Source: Apostichopus japonicus
Lineage: Eukaryota; Echinodermata; Holothuroidea; Aspidochirotida; Stichopodidae
Assembly: GCF_037975245.1 (NCBI RefSeq)
Contig: NC_092571.1
Coordinates: 5,912,001-5,976,000 of the forward strand
Length of the DNA stretch: 64,000 nt
Direction of reading: 5' to 3'
Shown here: positions 1-9,259 of the stretch, one piece after another
Numbering within the stretch: the first letter of the stretch is position 1
Layout: the number at the start of each line of letters is the position of its first letter
The notes under the pieces: generated by a model
What the model was told of the DNA's origin: nothing
Database searches by the model: none
Seen by the model: only the letters and a program-made list of their open reading frames with translations
Translations under genes and position numbers: made by a program

Positions 1-420
1 ATTGATCGGTAACGAACATTCGATTGATCGGTACCGCACATTCGATTGATCGGTAACGAACATTCGATTGATCGGTACCGCACATTCGATTGATCGGTAC
101 CGAACATTCGATTGATCAATACCGCACATTCGATTGATCGGTACCGCACATTCGATTGATCGGTACCGAACATTTGATTGATCGGTACCGCACATTCGAT
201 TGATCGGTACGGTACCAAACATTCGATTGTTCGGTATCGCACATTAGTTGATCGGTACCGCACATTCGATTGTTCGGTACCGCACATTCGATTGATCGGT
301 ACCGCACATTCGATTTATCGGTACCGCACATTCGGTTGATCGGTACCGCACATTCGATTGATCGGTATCGAACATTCGATTGATCGGTACCGCACATTCG
401 ATTGATCGGTACCGCACATT

Positions 421-720
421 CGATATATCGGTACCGAACGATTGATCGGTACCGCACATTCGATTGATCGGTATCGCACATTCGATTAATCGGTACCGCA
501 CATATGATTGATCGGTACCGCACATTCGATTGATCGGTACCGCACATTCGATTGATCGGTACCGCACATTCGATATATTGGTACCGAACGATTGATCGGT
601 ACCGCAAATTCGATTGATCGGTATCGCACATTCGATTAATCGGTACCGCACATATGATTGATCGGTACCGCACATTCGATTGATCGGTACCGCACATTCG
701 ATTGATCGGTACCAAACATT
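421..720. repeat. 150-bp local tandem duplication
   Basis: Bases 421-570 are repeated at 571-720, both beginning CGATATAT and carrying the truncated 18-bp monomer. The length is six 22-bp monomers plus one of 18 bp (132 + 18 = 150). I noted three differences: ATATCGG to ATATTGG, CGCACATT to CGCAAATT, and CCGCACATT to CCAAACATT at the end. The related stretch at about 3,083-3,232 has a single copy, so this is a local change after the 2.66-kb duplication. Confidence 0.88.
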
Positions 721-747
721 CGATTGATCGGTACCGCACATTAGATT

Positions 748-769
748 GATGTGTACCGCATATATGATT
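748..769. repeat. Divergent GTGTACC/CATATATG landmark monomer (first of about 29)
   Basis: This 22-bp monomer starts GATGTGTACCGC and ends ATATATGATT. It differs from the consensus at several positions in both halves yet keeps the 22-bp length. Near-identical copies recur at 3,260, 4,946, 20,932, about 26,923, 28,948, 30,822, 33,288, 33,838, 35,548, 36,900, 39,728, 45,092, 50,762, 51,295, 52,385, 52,626, 54,219, 54,329, 55,902, 56,478, 57,745, 57,855, 59,428, 60,004, 61,030, 61,272, 63,128 and 63,238. The copies at 28.9, 33.3 and 33.8 kb share GTGTACCTC. It is absent between about 5 and 20.9 kb. It marks higher-order repeat phase. Confidence 0.9.
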
Positions 770-3700
770 TATCGGTACCGCACATTCGATTGATCGGTAC
801 GGTACCGATCTTTCGATTGATCGGTACCGCACATTCGATTGATCGGTACCGCACATTCGATTGATCGGTACGGTACCGAACATTCGATTGTTCGGTACCG
901 CACATTCGATTGATCGGTACCGCACATTCGATTGATCGGTAACGAACATTCGATTGATCGGTACCGAACATTCGATTGATCGGTAACGCACATTCGATTG
1001 ATCGGTACCGAACATTCGATTGATCGGTAACGCACATTCGATTGATCGGTACCGCACATTCGATTGATCGGTACCGAACATTCGATTGATCGGTAACGCA
1101 CATTCGATTGATCGGTACCGCACATTCGATTGATCGGTACCGCACATTCGATTGATCGGTAACTCACATTCGATTGATCGGTACCGAACATTCGATTGAT
1201 CGGTACCGCACAATCGATTGATCGGTACCGAACATTCGATTGATCGGTACCGAACATTCGATTGATCAATACCGCACATTCGATTGATCGGTAACGAACA
1301 TTCGATTCATCGGTACCGCACATTCGATTGTTCGGTATCGCACATTAGTTGATCGGTACCGCACATTCGATTGTTCGGTACCGCACATTCGATTGATCGG
1401 TACCGCACATTCGATTGATCGGTACCGCACATTCGGTTGATCGGTACCGCACATTCGATTGTTCGGTACCGCACATTCGATTGTTCGGTACCGCACATTC
1501 GATTGATCGGTACCGCACATTCGATTCATCGGTACCGCACATTCGATTGATCGGTACCGCACATTCGATTGATCGGTACCGCACATTCGATTGTTCGGTA
1601 CCGCACATTCGATTGTTCGGTACCGCACATTCGATTGATCGGTATCGAACATTCGATTGATCGGTACCGCACATTCGATTGATCGGTACCGAACATTCGA
1701 TTGATCAATACGGCACATTCGATTGATCGGTACCGCACATTCGATTGATCGGTACCGAACATTCGATTGATCGGTACCGTACATTCGATTGATCGGTACC
1801 GCACATTCGATTGATCGGTACCGCACATTCGATTGATCGGTACCGCACAATCGATTGATCGGTACCGAACCTTGATCGGTACCGAACATTCGATTGATCG
1901 GTACCGAACATTCGATTGATCAATACCGCACATTCGATTGATCAATACCGCACATTCGATTGATCGGTACGGTACCGAACATTCGATGGATCGGTATCGC
2001 ACATTAGTTGATCGGTACCGCACATTCGATTGTTCGGTACCGCACATTCGATTGATCGGTACCGCACATTCGGTTGATCGGTACCGCACATTTGATTGTT
2101 CGGTACCACACATTCGATTGTTCGGTACCGCACATTCGATTGATCGGTATCGAACATTCGATTGATCGGTACCGCATATTCGATTGATCGGTACCGCACA
2201 TTCGATATATCGGTACCGAACGATTGATCGGTACCGCACATTCGATTGATCGGTACCGCACATTCGATTGATCGGTACCGCACATTCGATTGATCGGTAC
2301 CGCACATTCGATTGTTCGGTACCGCACATTCGATTGTTCGGTACCGCACATTCGATTGATCGGTATCGAACATTCGATTGATCGGTACCGCACATTCGAT
2401 TGTTCGGTACCGCACATTCGATTGTTCGGATCCGCACATTCGATTGATCGGTATCGAACATTCGATTGATCGGTACCGCACATTCGATTGATCGGTACCG
2501 CACATTCGATTGATCGGTACCGCACATTCGATTGATCGGTACCGAACATTCGATTGATCGGTACCGCACAATCGATTGATCGGTACCGAACATTCGATTG
2601 ATCGGTACCGAACATTCCATTGATCGGTACCGAACATTCGATTGATCAATACCGCACATTCGATTGATCGGTAACGAACATTCGATTGATCGGTACCGCA
2701 CATTCGATTGATCGGTAACGAACATTCGATTGATCGGTACCGCACATTCGATTGATCGGTACCGAACATTCGATTGATCAATACCGCACATTCGATTGAT
2801 CGGTACCGCACATTCGATTGATCGGTACCGAACATTTGATTGATCGGTACCGCACATTCGATTGATCGGTACGGTACCAAACATTCGATTGTTCGGTATC
2901 GCACATTAGTTGATCGGTACCGCACATTCGATTGTTCGGTACCGCACATTCGATTGATCGGTACCGCACATTCGATTTATCGGTACCGCACATTCGGTTG
3001 ATCGGTACCGCACATTCGATTGATCGGTATCGAACATTCGATTGATCGGTACCGCACATTCGATTGATCGGTACCGCACATTCGATATATCGGTACCGAA
3101 CGATTGATCGGTACCGCACATTCGATTGATCGGTATCGCACATTCGATTAATCGGTACCGCACATATGATTGATCGGTACCGCACATTCGATTGATCGGT
3201 ACCGCACATTCGATTGATCGGTACCGAACATTCGATTGATCGGTACCGCACATTAGATTGATGTGTACCGCATATATGATTTATCGGTACCGCACATTCG
3301 ATTGATCGGTACGGTACCGAACATTCGATTGATCGGTACCGCACATTCGATTGATCGGTACCGCACATTCGATTGATCGGTACGGTACCGAACATTCGAT
3401 TGTTCGGTACCGCACATTGGATTGATCGGTACCGCACATTCGATTGATCGGTACCGCACATTCGATTGTTCGGTACCGCACATTCGATTGTTCGGTACCG
3501 CACATTCGATTGATCGGTATCGAACATTCGATTGATCGGTACCGCACATGCGATTGATCGGTACCGCACATTCGATTGATCGGTACCGAACATTCGATTG
3601 ATCGGTACCGCACATTCGATTGATCGGTATCGCACATTCGATTGATCAGTACCGCACATATGATTGATCGGTACCGCACATTCGATTGATCGGTACAACA

Positions 3701-5433
3701 CATTCGATTGATCGGTACCGCACATTCGATTGATCGGTACCGAACATTCGATTGATCGGTAACGCACATTCGATTGATCGGTACCGAACATTCGATGGAT
3801 CGGTAACGAACATTCGATTGATCGGTACCGAACATTCGATTGATCGGTACCGAACATTCGATTGATCGGTAACGCACATTCGATTGATCTTACCGATCAT
3901 TCGATTGATCGGTACCGCACATTCGATTGATCGGTACCGCACATTCGATTGATCGGTACCGCACATTCGATTCATCGGTACGGTACCGAACATTCGATTG
4001 TTCGGTATCGCACATTCGATTGATCGGTACCGCACATTCGATTGTTCCGTCCCGCACATTCGATTCATCGGTATCGAACATTCGATTGATCGGTACCGCA
4101 CATTCGATTGATCGGTACCGCACATTCGATATATCGGTACCGAACATTCGATTGATCGGTACCGCACATTCGATTGATCGGTACCGCACATTCGATTGAT
4201 CGGTACCGCACATTCGATTGATCGGTACCGAACATTCGATTGATCGGTACCGCACAATCGATTGTTCGTTACCGAACATTCGATTGATCGGTACCGAACA
4301 TTCGATTGATCGGTACCGAACATTCGATTGATCAATACCGCACATTCGATTGATCGGTAACGAACATTCGATTGATCGGTACCGCACATTCGATTGATCG
4401 GTACCGAACATTCGATTGATCAATACCGCACATTCGATTGATCGGTACCGCACATTCGATTGATCGGTACCGAACATTCGATTGATCGGTACCGCACATT
4501 CGATTGATCGGTACGGTACCAAACATTCGATTGTTCGGTATCGCACATTAGTTGATCGGTACCGCACATTCGATTGTTCGGTACCGCACATTTGATTGAT
4601 CGGTAACGCACATTCGATTTATCGGTACCGCACATTCGGTTGATCGGTACCGCACATTCGATTGTTCGGTACCGCACATTCGATTGTTCGGTACCGGACA
4701 TTCGATTGATCGGTATCGAACATTCGATTGATCGGTACCGCACATTCGATTGATCGGTACCGCACATTCGATATATTGGTACCGAACGATTGATCGGTAC
4801 CGAACATTCGATTGATCGGTATCGCACATTCGATTAATCGGTACCGCACATATGATTGATCGGTACCGCACATTCGATTGATCGGTACCGCACATTCGAT
4901 TGATCGGTACCAAACATTCGATTGATCGGTACCGCACATTAGATTGATGTGTACCGCATATATGATTTATCGGTACCGCACATTCGATTGATCGGTACGG
5001 TACCGATCTTTCGATTGATCGGTACCGCACATTCGATTGATCGGTACCGCACATTCGATTGATCGGTATCGAACATTCGATTGATCGGTACCGCACATGC
5101 GATTGATCGGTACCGCACATTCGATTGATCGGTACCGAACATTCGATTGATCGGTACCGCACATTCGATTGATCGGTATCGCACATTCGATTGATCAGTA
5201 CCGCACATATGATTGATCGGTACCGCACATTCGATTGATCGGTACAACACATTCGATTAATCGGTACCGCACATTCGATTGATCGGTACCGAACATTCGA
5301 TGGATCGGTAACGCACATTCGATTGATCGGTCCCGAACATTCGATGGATCGGTAACGAACATTCGATTGATCGGTACCGAACATTCGATTGATCGGTACC
5401 GAACATTCGATTGATCGGTAACGCACATTCGAT

Positions 5434-5449
5434 TGATCGGTACCGATCA
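5434..5449. repeat. 16-bp perfect palindrome created by the CGATC monomer variant
   Basis: TGATCGGTACCGATCA equals its own reverse complement. It arises wherever the monomer reads CCGATCATT instead of CCGCACATT, which extends the constant 8-bp palindrome CGGTACCG to 16 bp. The same site recurs many times, for example near 9,284, 13,572, 15,102, 21,152, 43,062 and 63,975. It is rare relative to CGCAC or CGAAC monomers and keeps a fixed place in the higher-order repeats. No function is shown by the sequence. Confidence 0.85.
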
Positions 5450-5693
5450 TTCGATTGATCGGTACCGCACATTCGATTGATCGGTACCGCACATTCGATT
5501 GATCGGTACCGCACATTCGATTCATCGGTACGGTACCGAACATTCGATTGTTCGGTATCGCACATTCGATTGATCGGTACCGCACATTCGATTCATCGGT
5601 ACCGAACAATCGATTGATCGGTACCGCACATTCGATTGATCGGTACCGCACATATGATTGTTCGGTACCGCACATTCGATTGATCGGTACCGC

Positions 5694-5695
5694 AC
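5694..5695. other. LINE 5' junction and possible 2-bp target-site duplication (AC)
   Basis: The satellite reads CGGTACCGCAC up to 5,695, where ATTCG is expected, and then switches to CGGACAAAG. At the 3' end the (TATC)n tail is followed by AC at 8,874-8,875 and then ATTCGATTG. Against uninterrupted monomers (CGCAC then ATTCG), only AC is duplicated, and its A may belong to the tail. A target duplication of 0-2 bp is typical of CR1/L2-like elements and unlike the long duplications of L1 or RTE elements. Confidence 0.7.
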
Positions 5696-5715
5696 CGGAC
5701 AAAGATGGCGCTGAC
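5696..5715 (+). promoter_or_regulatory. TISU/YY1-like start element with 9-nt leader
   Basis: The element begins CGGACAAAGATGGCGCTG, with the ATG at 5,705-5,707, so the leader is only 9 nt. The core AAGATGGCG matches 9 consecutive positions of the TISU consensus SAASATGGCGGC and the YY1 site. In animal genes that motif acts both as a core promoter element and as the initiator for mRNAs with leaders of roughly 5-30 nt. The two 3' positions differ (CT instead of GC). A purine at -3 and G at +4 also give a good Kozak context. I infer a downstream internal promoter; no TATA box can exist upstream because that is satellite. Confidence 0.5.
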
Positions 5716-8614
5716 TGATAGCGACACGATTACTCGAGCTCTTGTGTTTTTCTTGTTGTTTTATGTCTTTTCATCGTCTGTGTCGTCTACATTTGTGCAA
5801 TATACTAGAGAGGAGTTGCTACGAATACGACAAGAGATCAATTCAGATTTCGGTAGTTTACAACTCAATGAGAGTCGATTTTCTGTGGATTGGTTCAACG
5901 AAGCCAAATGGAATGAGCCTAAGCCTAAGCGTAAGCGGGGTAGGAGAGGAGGTAAACTGGTTAAACTACGTCGTAGACAATATAATGCCCCAGTGCCCAG
6001 TCTTATTCTGGCTAATGTTCAGAGTCTTTACAACAAAACCGGTGAGTTATTTTCTAGAATTGCAAATTTTCGTGACTATAGCGATTGTAATGTGTTTTGC
6101 CTAACTGAAACATGGCTGACTTCAGATCATCCTGATTGTATACTACAACCACCGGGGTTTACGATCTATCGGCATGATCGTGATCGTCAGATTACGGGGA
6201 AGTCTCAGGGCGGTGGAGTTTGTTTCCTTATCAACAAGAAGTGGTGTACCGATGTAAGGGTAATTTCCCAAGGAACCACCCAGGACATGGAACATATTAT
6301 GATTAAGTGTAGGCCGTTCTATCTTCCACGGGATTTTTCATCAGTGACTTTGACAGCAGTTTACATACATCCCCGTGCAGACACAAATTTAGCAGTGGAA
6401 AGCCTGCGTGAGATTATTTCTAATTGTGAGAATTCCGATCCTAATACCTTGTCTATTGTTGCAGGGGATTTTAATCGAGCTAATCTTAGGAGCTCAATGC
6501 CCGAATTCAAGCAATATGTGACTTGTCCTACTCGTGAAAATAAGACCCTAGATCACTGCTATTGTAAAGTGAAAAATGTGTACAAATCCATCTCGCGAGC
6601 TAGTATTGGAAACTCTGATCATTCCACGATACTTCTTATCCCTGTTTACAAACAAAGGTTTAAACAACAAAAGCCTGTGAAAAGGACTATTAAAGTATGG
6701 TCTCAAGAGACAACTGAAGAGCTGCAAGACTGTTTTGCTGACACGGATTGGAATCTGTTTAAAGAGGATAACGACCTGCATTCATTCACTGATACTGTGA
6801 CTGCTTACATTAACTTCTGCCATGACGTCTGCATACCAACTAAGACTGTTACGCAATATCCAAACAACAAGCCGTGGTGTGACAAGGTGATCAAAGCCAA
6901 AATTAAGGCCAAGGATGAAGCGTATCGGACCAAAACCACCGATCCGGATCTTTACCACCGAGCTAAGTCTGACCTCCGGAAAGCCATTAAGAACGCTAAG
7001 AGAGCCCAGAAGGATCGCATTGAGCAAAAGTTTGAGACCGCTAACCCGAGAGAGGTATGGGCCAACATCGAGGCAATTACTCAATATAAAGGGGTAAAGA
7101 GGTCAGTAAACACTGATGATGCAGCATTGCCGGATAAGCTCAACGAGTTTTACGCACGGTTCGACAGAGGGAATAGTAACCAGCCGATCCCAGTGAACAA
7201 CGGACATGCTACTGCGCCATTCAATATCGACGTAAATTCGGTAAAATATAAATTTAAGCGGCTAAATGAACGTAAAGCTGCTGGACCTGACGGTATCACC
7301 CCCAAGCTCCTAAAGATGTGTGCCGAGCAACTCGCTGAAGTTTATACGGACATTTTTAATTGGTCACTATGCTCATGTGAGGTTCCTAGGTCATTCAAAG
7401 ACGCAATAATAGTTCCAGTTCCAAAGAAGGGAAACATATCATGTTTAAATGACTATCGCCCAGTTGCACTAACATCTGTACCAATGAAAACGTTCGAAGG
7501 CTTTATTTTAGCTTATCTTAAAACTCTTTTACCTGCTGATTTCGATCCATCCCAATTTGCATATCGCGCAAACAGATCAGTTGAAGATGCTATTTCCGTA
7601 TGGTTACATGAAATCTTTGCCCATTTGGAAAAGAAATGTTCCTACGCCCGAGTACTTTTTATCGATTACAGTTCTGCCTTTAATACTATTATTCCTTCGC
7701 GGTTACATTTTAAATTATTAGAACACCTCAACTTCCCTGCGTCTATTTGTGATTGGATTTTAGATTTCCTTTTATGTCGCAGACAAACTGTAAGAGTAGG
7801 CAACATTCATTCAGCATCTATTGTTTTAAACACTGGTACTCCTCAGGGTTGTGTTTTATCACCGCTATTGTACTCTCTGTTAACGTACGATTGCAGAGCC
7901 GCCGATCAGAACTCACGAATCATCAAATTTGCAGACGACACTACAGTGACTGGTTTGATTATCAACGAAGATGAGAGTGGCTACCGTGACGAAGTGGATC
8001 TCTTGGCGAAATGGTGCACCGATAACAACCTGATTCTGAATGTGAACAAAACTAAGGAATTAATTGTGGACTTTAGACGAAACAAAAATACAAAGGACCC
8101 TATCATTATTAATGGATCTGTTGTGGAACAAGTAAATACATTTAAGTTGCTAGGCACGTTTATTATGGACAACTTATCATGGAACACAAATACTGATGAG
8201 ATACTGAAAAAGGGACGACAGAGATTATTCTTTTTGCGAGCTCTAAAATCGTATGGTGTCAGTCAGAATATTTTAATTAACTTTTATCGTGCTATTATTG
8301 AAAGTATTTTAACTTTAAACATTTTAGTCTGGTTTAGTCGCGTAAGTAAGCATGATCTTAGGAAACTAGAATCTGTCATAAAAAACGCGGAGCGCCTCAT
8401 TGGCACAGGCCTACCGTCCCTTCACTCACTCTACCAGGAGCGAACGTTAAAACGTGTTGGAAATATATTGATTGATGATTACCACCCAGCAACTGATTAT
8501 TTCAAATTCCTGCCTTCAGGCAAAAGAATGCGTACTTTTAAAGGTTCTAAAAGATTTACTGACAGTTTTTATCCTTCTGCTGTGAAGATATTCAATACGC
8601 ACCAAAACCGTTAA
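5705..8614 (+). CDS. LINE polyprotein: APE-type endonuclease and reverse transcriptase (969 aa)
   Basis: This is the replication protein of the LINE; it would nick target DNA and prime reverse transcription there, in the nucleus. Residues 12-29 are hydrophobic (ALVFFLLFYVF onward). Residues 73-91 are strongly basic and could act as an NLS or in nucleic-acid binding. An exonuclease-endonuclease-phosphatase fold spans about 98-315, with catalytic motifs ANVQS (N104), TETW (E135), AVYIHP (Y220), AGDFN (D255, N257), LDH (D283) and SDH (D305, H306). A linker rich in Lys, Arg and Glu follows at about 390-460. The reverse transcriptase spans about 510-790: RKAAGPDGI (523-531), YRPVALTS (584-591), motif A FIDYSSAFN with D654, motif B GTPQG (711-715), and motif C FADD with D744 and D745. 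The C-terminal region (about 800-969) has no RNase H or zinc knuckle that I can see. The first ATG is the only possible start, because the next Met is residue 195, inside the endonuclease. All catalytic residues are present, so activity is plausible. Confidence 0.95.
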   Translation: MALTDSDTITRALVFFLLFYVFSSSVSSTFVQYTREELLRIRQEINSDFGSLQLNESRFSVDWFNEAKWNEPKPKRKRGRRGGKLVKLRRRQYNAPVPSLILANVQSLYNKTGELFSRIANFRDYSDCNVFCLTETWLTSDHPDCILQPPGFTIYRHDRDRQITGKSQGGGVCFLINKKWCTDVRVISQGTTQDMEHIMIKCRPFYLPRDFSSVTLTAVYIHPRADTNLAVESLREIISNCENSDPNTLSIVAGDFNRANLRSSMPEFKQYVTCPTRENKTLDHCYCKVKNVYKSISRASIGNSDHSTILLIPVYKQRFKQQKPVKRTIKVWSQETTEELQDCFADTDWNLFKEDNDLHSFTDTVTAYINFCHDVCIPTKTVTQYPNNKPWCDKVIKAKIKAKDEAYRTKTTDPDLYHRAKSDLRKAIKNAKRAQKDRIEQKFETANPREVWANIEAITQYKGVKRSVNTDDAALPDKLNEFYARFDRGNSNQPIPVNNGHATAPFNIDVNSVKYKFKRLNERKAAGPDGITPKLLKMCAEQLAEVYTDIFNWSLCSCEVPRSFKDAIIVPVPKKGNISCLNDYRPVALTSVPMKTFEGFILAYLKTLLPADFDPSQFAYRANRSVEDAISVWLHEIFAHLEKKCSYARVLFIDYSSAFNTIIPSRLHFKLLEHLNFPASICDWILDFLLCRRQTVRVGNIHSASIVLNTGTPQGCVLSPLLYSLLTYDCRAADQNSRIIKFADDTTVTGLIINEDESGYRDEVDLLAKWCTDNNLILNVNKTKELIVDFRRNKNTKDPIIINGSVVEQVNTFKLLGTFIMDNLSWNTNTDEILKKGRQRLFFLRALKSYGVSQNILINFYRAIIESILTLNILVWFSRVSKHDLRKLESVIKNAERLIGTGLPSLHSLYQERTLKRVGNILIDDYHPATDYFKFLPSGKRMRTFKGSKRFTDSFYPSAVKIFNTHQNR

Positions 8615-8848
8615 ACATTTTTAAACTTTGTAGACTTTATATTGGATTTGAGGGCATTTATATATTAAATTTGTACTCTTTTATATTTTGTGGTACATTT
8701 ATATTTTGTTCATCTTAATATTTTATAGGAATGTTTTCATATCTTTGTGCAATATTATACGTCTCATTTGTTGTTTACAATTTTTAATGTTTTGAGCTCT
8801 TGTTATCAACCAATTTCCATTGTATTTTTATATGATTGGCTGAATAAA
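8615..8848 (+). other. LINE 3' untranslated region
   Basis: This AT-rich noncoding stretch lies between the TAA at 8,612-8,614 and the microsatellite tail. It contains several TTTATATT and TTTTGT runs and ends TGATTGGCTGAATAAA. In LINEs of this type the 3' end is the part recognised by the element's own reverse transcriptase; I see no obvious stem-loop but could not fold it. There is no ORF of note and no satellite sequence in it. Confidence 0.8.
8843..8848 (+). terminator. Polyadenylation signal AATAAA of the LINE
   Basis: A canonical AATAAA lies directly upstream of the (TATC)n tail. There is no poly(A) run after it. A microsatellite tail is the usual ending of CR1/L2-like elements, so the hexamer may be used for RNA 3'-end formation or may be incidental in an AT-rich context. 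Confidence 0.5.
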
Positions 8849-8874
8849 TATCTATCTATCTATCTATCTATCTA
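8849..8874 (+). repeat. (TATC)n microsatellite tail of the LINE
   Basis: About 6.5 uninterrupted copies of TATC, from 8,849 to about 8,874, directly before the satellite resumes with ATTCGATTG. Tetranucleotide tails are made by repeated templating of the RNA 3' end during target-primed reverse transcription. An unbroken tail agrees with a recent insertion. Confidence 0.93.
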
Positions 8875-9259
8875 CATTCGATTGATCGGTACCGCACATT
8901 CGATTGATCGGTAACGAACATTCGATTGATCGGTACCGCACATTCGATTGATCGGTATCGAACATTCGATTGATCAATACCGCACATTCGATTGATCGGT
9001 ACCGCACATTCGATTCATCGGTACCGAACAATCGATTGATCGGTACCGCACATTCGATTGATCGGTACCGAACATTCGATTGATCGGTAACGCACATTCG
9101 ATTGATCGGTACCGCACATTCGATTGATCGGTACCGAACATTCGATTGATCGGTAACGCACATTCGATTGATCGGTACCGAACATTCGATTGATCGGTAA
9201 CGCACATTCGATTGATCGGTACCGAACATTCGATTGATCGGTACCGAACATTCGATTGA

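Larger units (their letters stand above)
1..3232. repeat. 2.66-kb higher-order repeat pair in the left array
   Basis: The stretch from base 1 to about 570 recurs from 2,663 to about 3,232 at a constant offset of 2,662 bp (121 x 22). The order of variant monomers is the same, including the 27-bp monomer, the 21-bp monomer, the 18-bp monomer and the CATATG variant. After the 150-bp duplication at 421-720 the offset becomes 2,512. The divergent GTGTACC monomer at 748-769 then pairs with the one at 3,260-3,281. Copy ends are approximate because neighbouring monomers are so alike. Confidence 0.8.
1..5695. repeat. 22-bp tandem satellite array, segment left of the LINE
   Basis: Uninterrupted head-to-tail copies of a 22-bp monomer, GATCGGTACCG followed directly by CACATTCGATT. 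All copies are in one orientation and no unrelated sequence intervenes. The monomer is 50% G+C and holds three CpGs, the palindrome CGGTACCG, a GATC and a TCGA. Variation is mostly substitution at a few positions: G1 to C, A or T; A2 to T; G5G6 to AA; C9 to A or T; C12 to A. Length variants are an 18-bp monomer (GGTACCGAACGATTG, for example near 430-447), a 21-bp monomer (CACATTAGTTGATC near 241-253) and a 27-bp monomer (GGTACGGTACC near 207). The array continues beyond base 1. The last monomers before 5,695 match those around 13.4-13.8 kb on the other side of the LINE, so both flanks belong to one satellite family. Confidence 0.98.
5696..8873 (+). mobile_element. Non-LTR retrotransposon (LINE), L2/CR1/Rex1-like, apparently intact
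   Basis: This is a 3.18-kb insertion in the satellite, distinct from it in composition and sequence. In order it has a 9-nt leader, a 969-codon ORF with endonuclease and reverse transcriptase, an AT-rich 3' UTR of about 230 bp, AATAAA at 8,843-8,848, and a (TATC)n tail. There are no long terminal repeats and no long target duplication. A microsatellite tail instead of poly(A), the absence of an RNase H domain after the RT, and the RT motifs fit the L2/CR1/Rex1 part of the Jockey superfamily. The exact clade needs a tree. There is no ORF1. Either this type has a single ORF or the copy is 5'-truncated just above the start codon; the start context at 5,696-5,715 favours a genuine 5' end. The ORF has no stop or frameshift, so the insertion is probably young. 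Confidence 0.93.

Noticed and set aside
1415-1660. Short plus-strand ORFs in the satellite.
   Set aside because: The consensus plus strand has a TGA in each monomer. These ORFs exist only where TTGTTC or TTCATC variants remove it. They are repeat artefacts.
1-5695. CRISPR array.
   Set aside because: Repeats of this length suggested it, but there are no unique spacers between the copies, no cas genes, and the neighbour is a eukaryotic LINE.
5400-5704. An ORF1 (nucleic-acid-binding protein) upstream of the LINE polyprotein.
   Set aside because: Sequence up to 5,695 is pure satellite, and only 9 nt separate it from the start codon.
5742-6104. Overlapping ORFs inside the LINE, for example 5,742-6,104, 7,753-7,974 and the minus-strand ones at 6,548-7,084.
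   Set aside because: They lie out of frame inside the 969-codon polyprotein ORF, which has recognisable domains throughout. They have no recognisable content.
5696-8873. LTR retrotransposon or retrovirus-like element.
   Set aside because: No terminal repeats, integrase, protease or RNase H can be seen. The endonuclease is of the apurinic type and the tail is a microsatellite.
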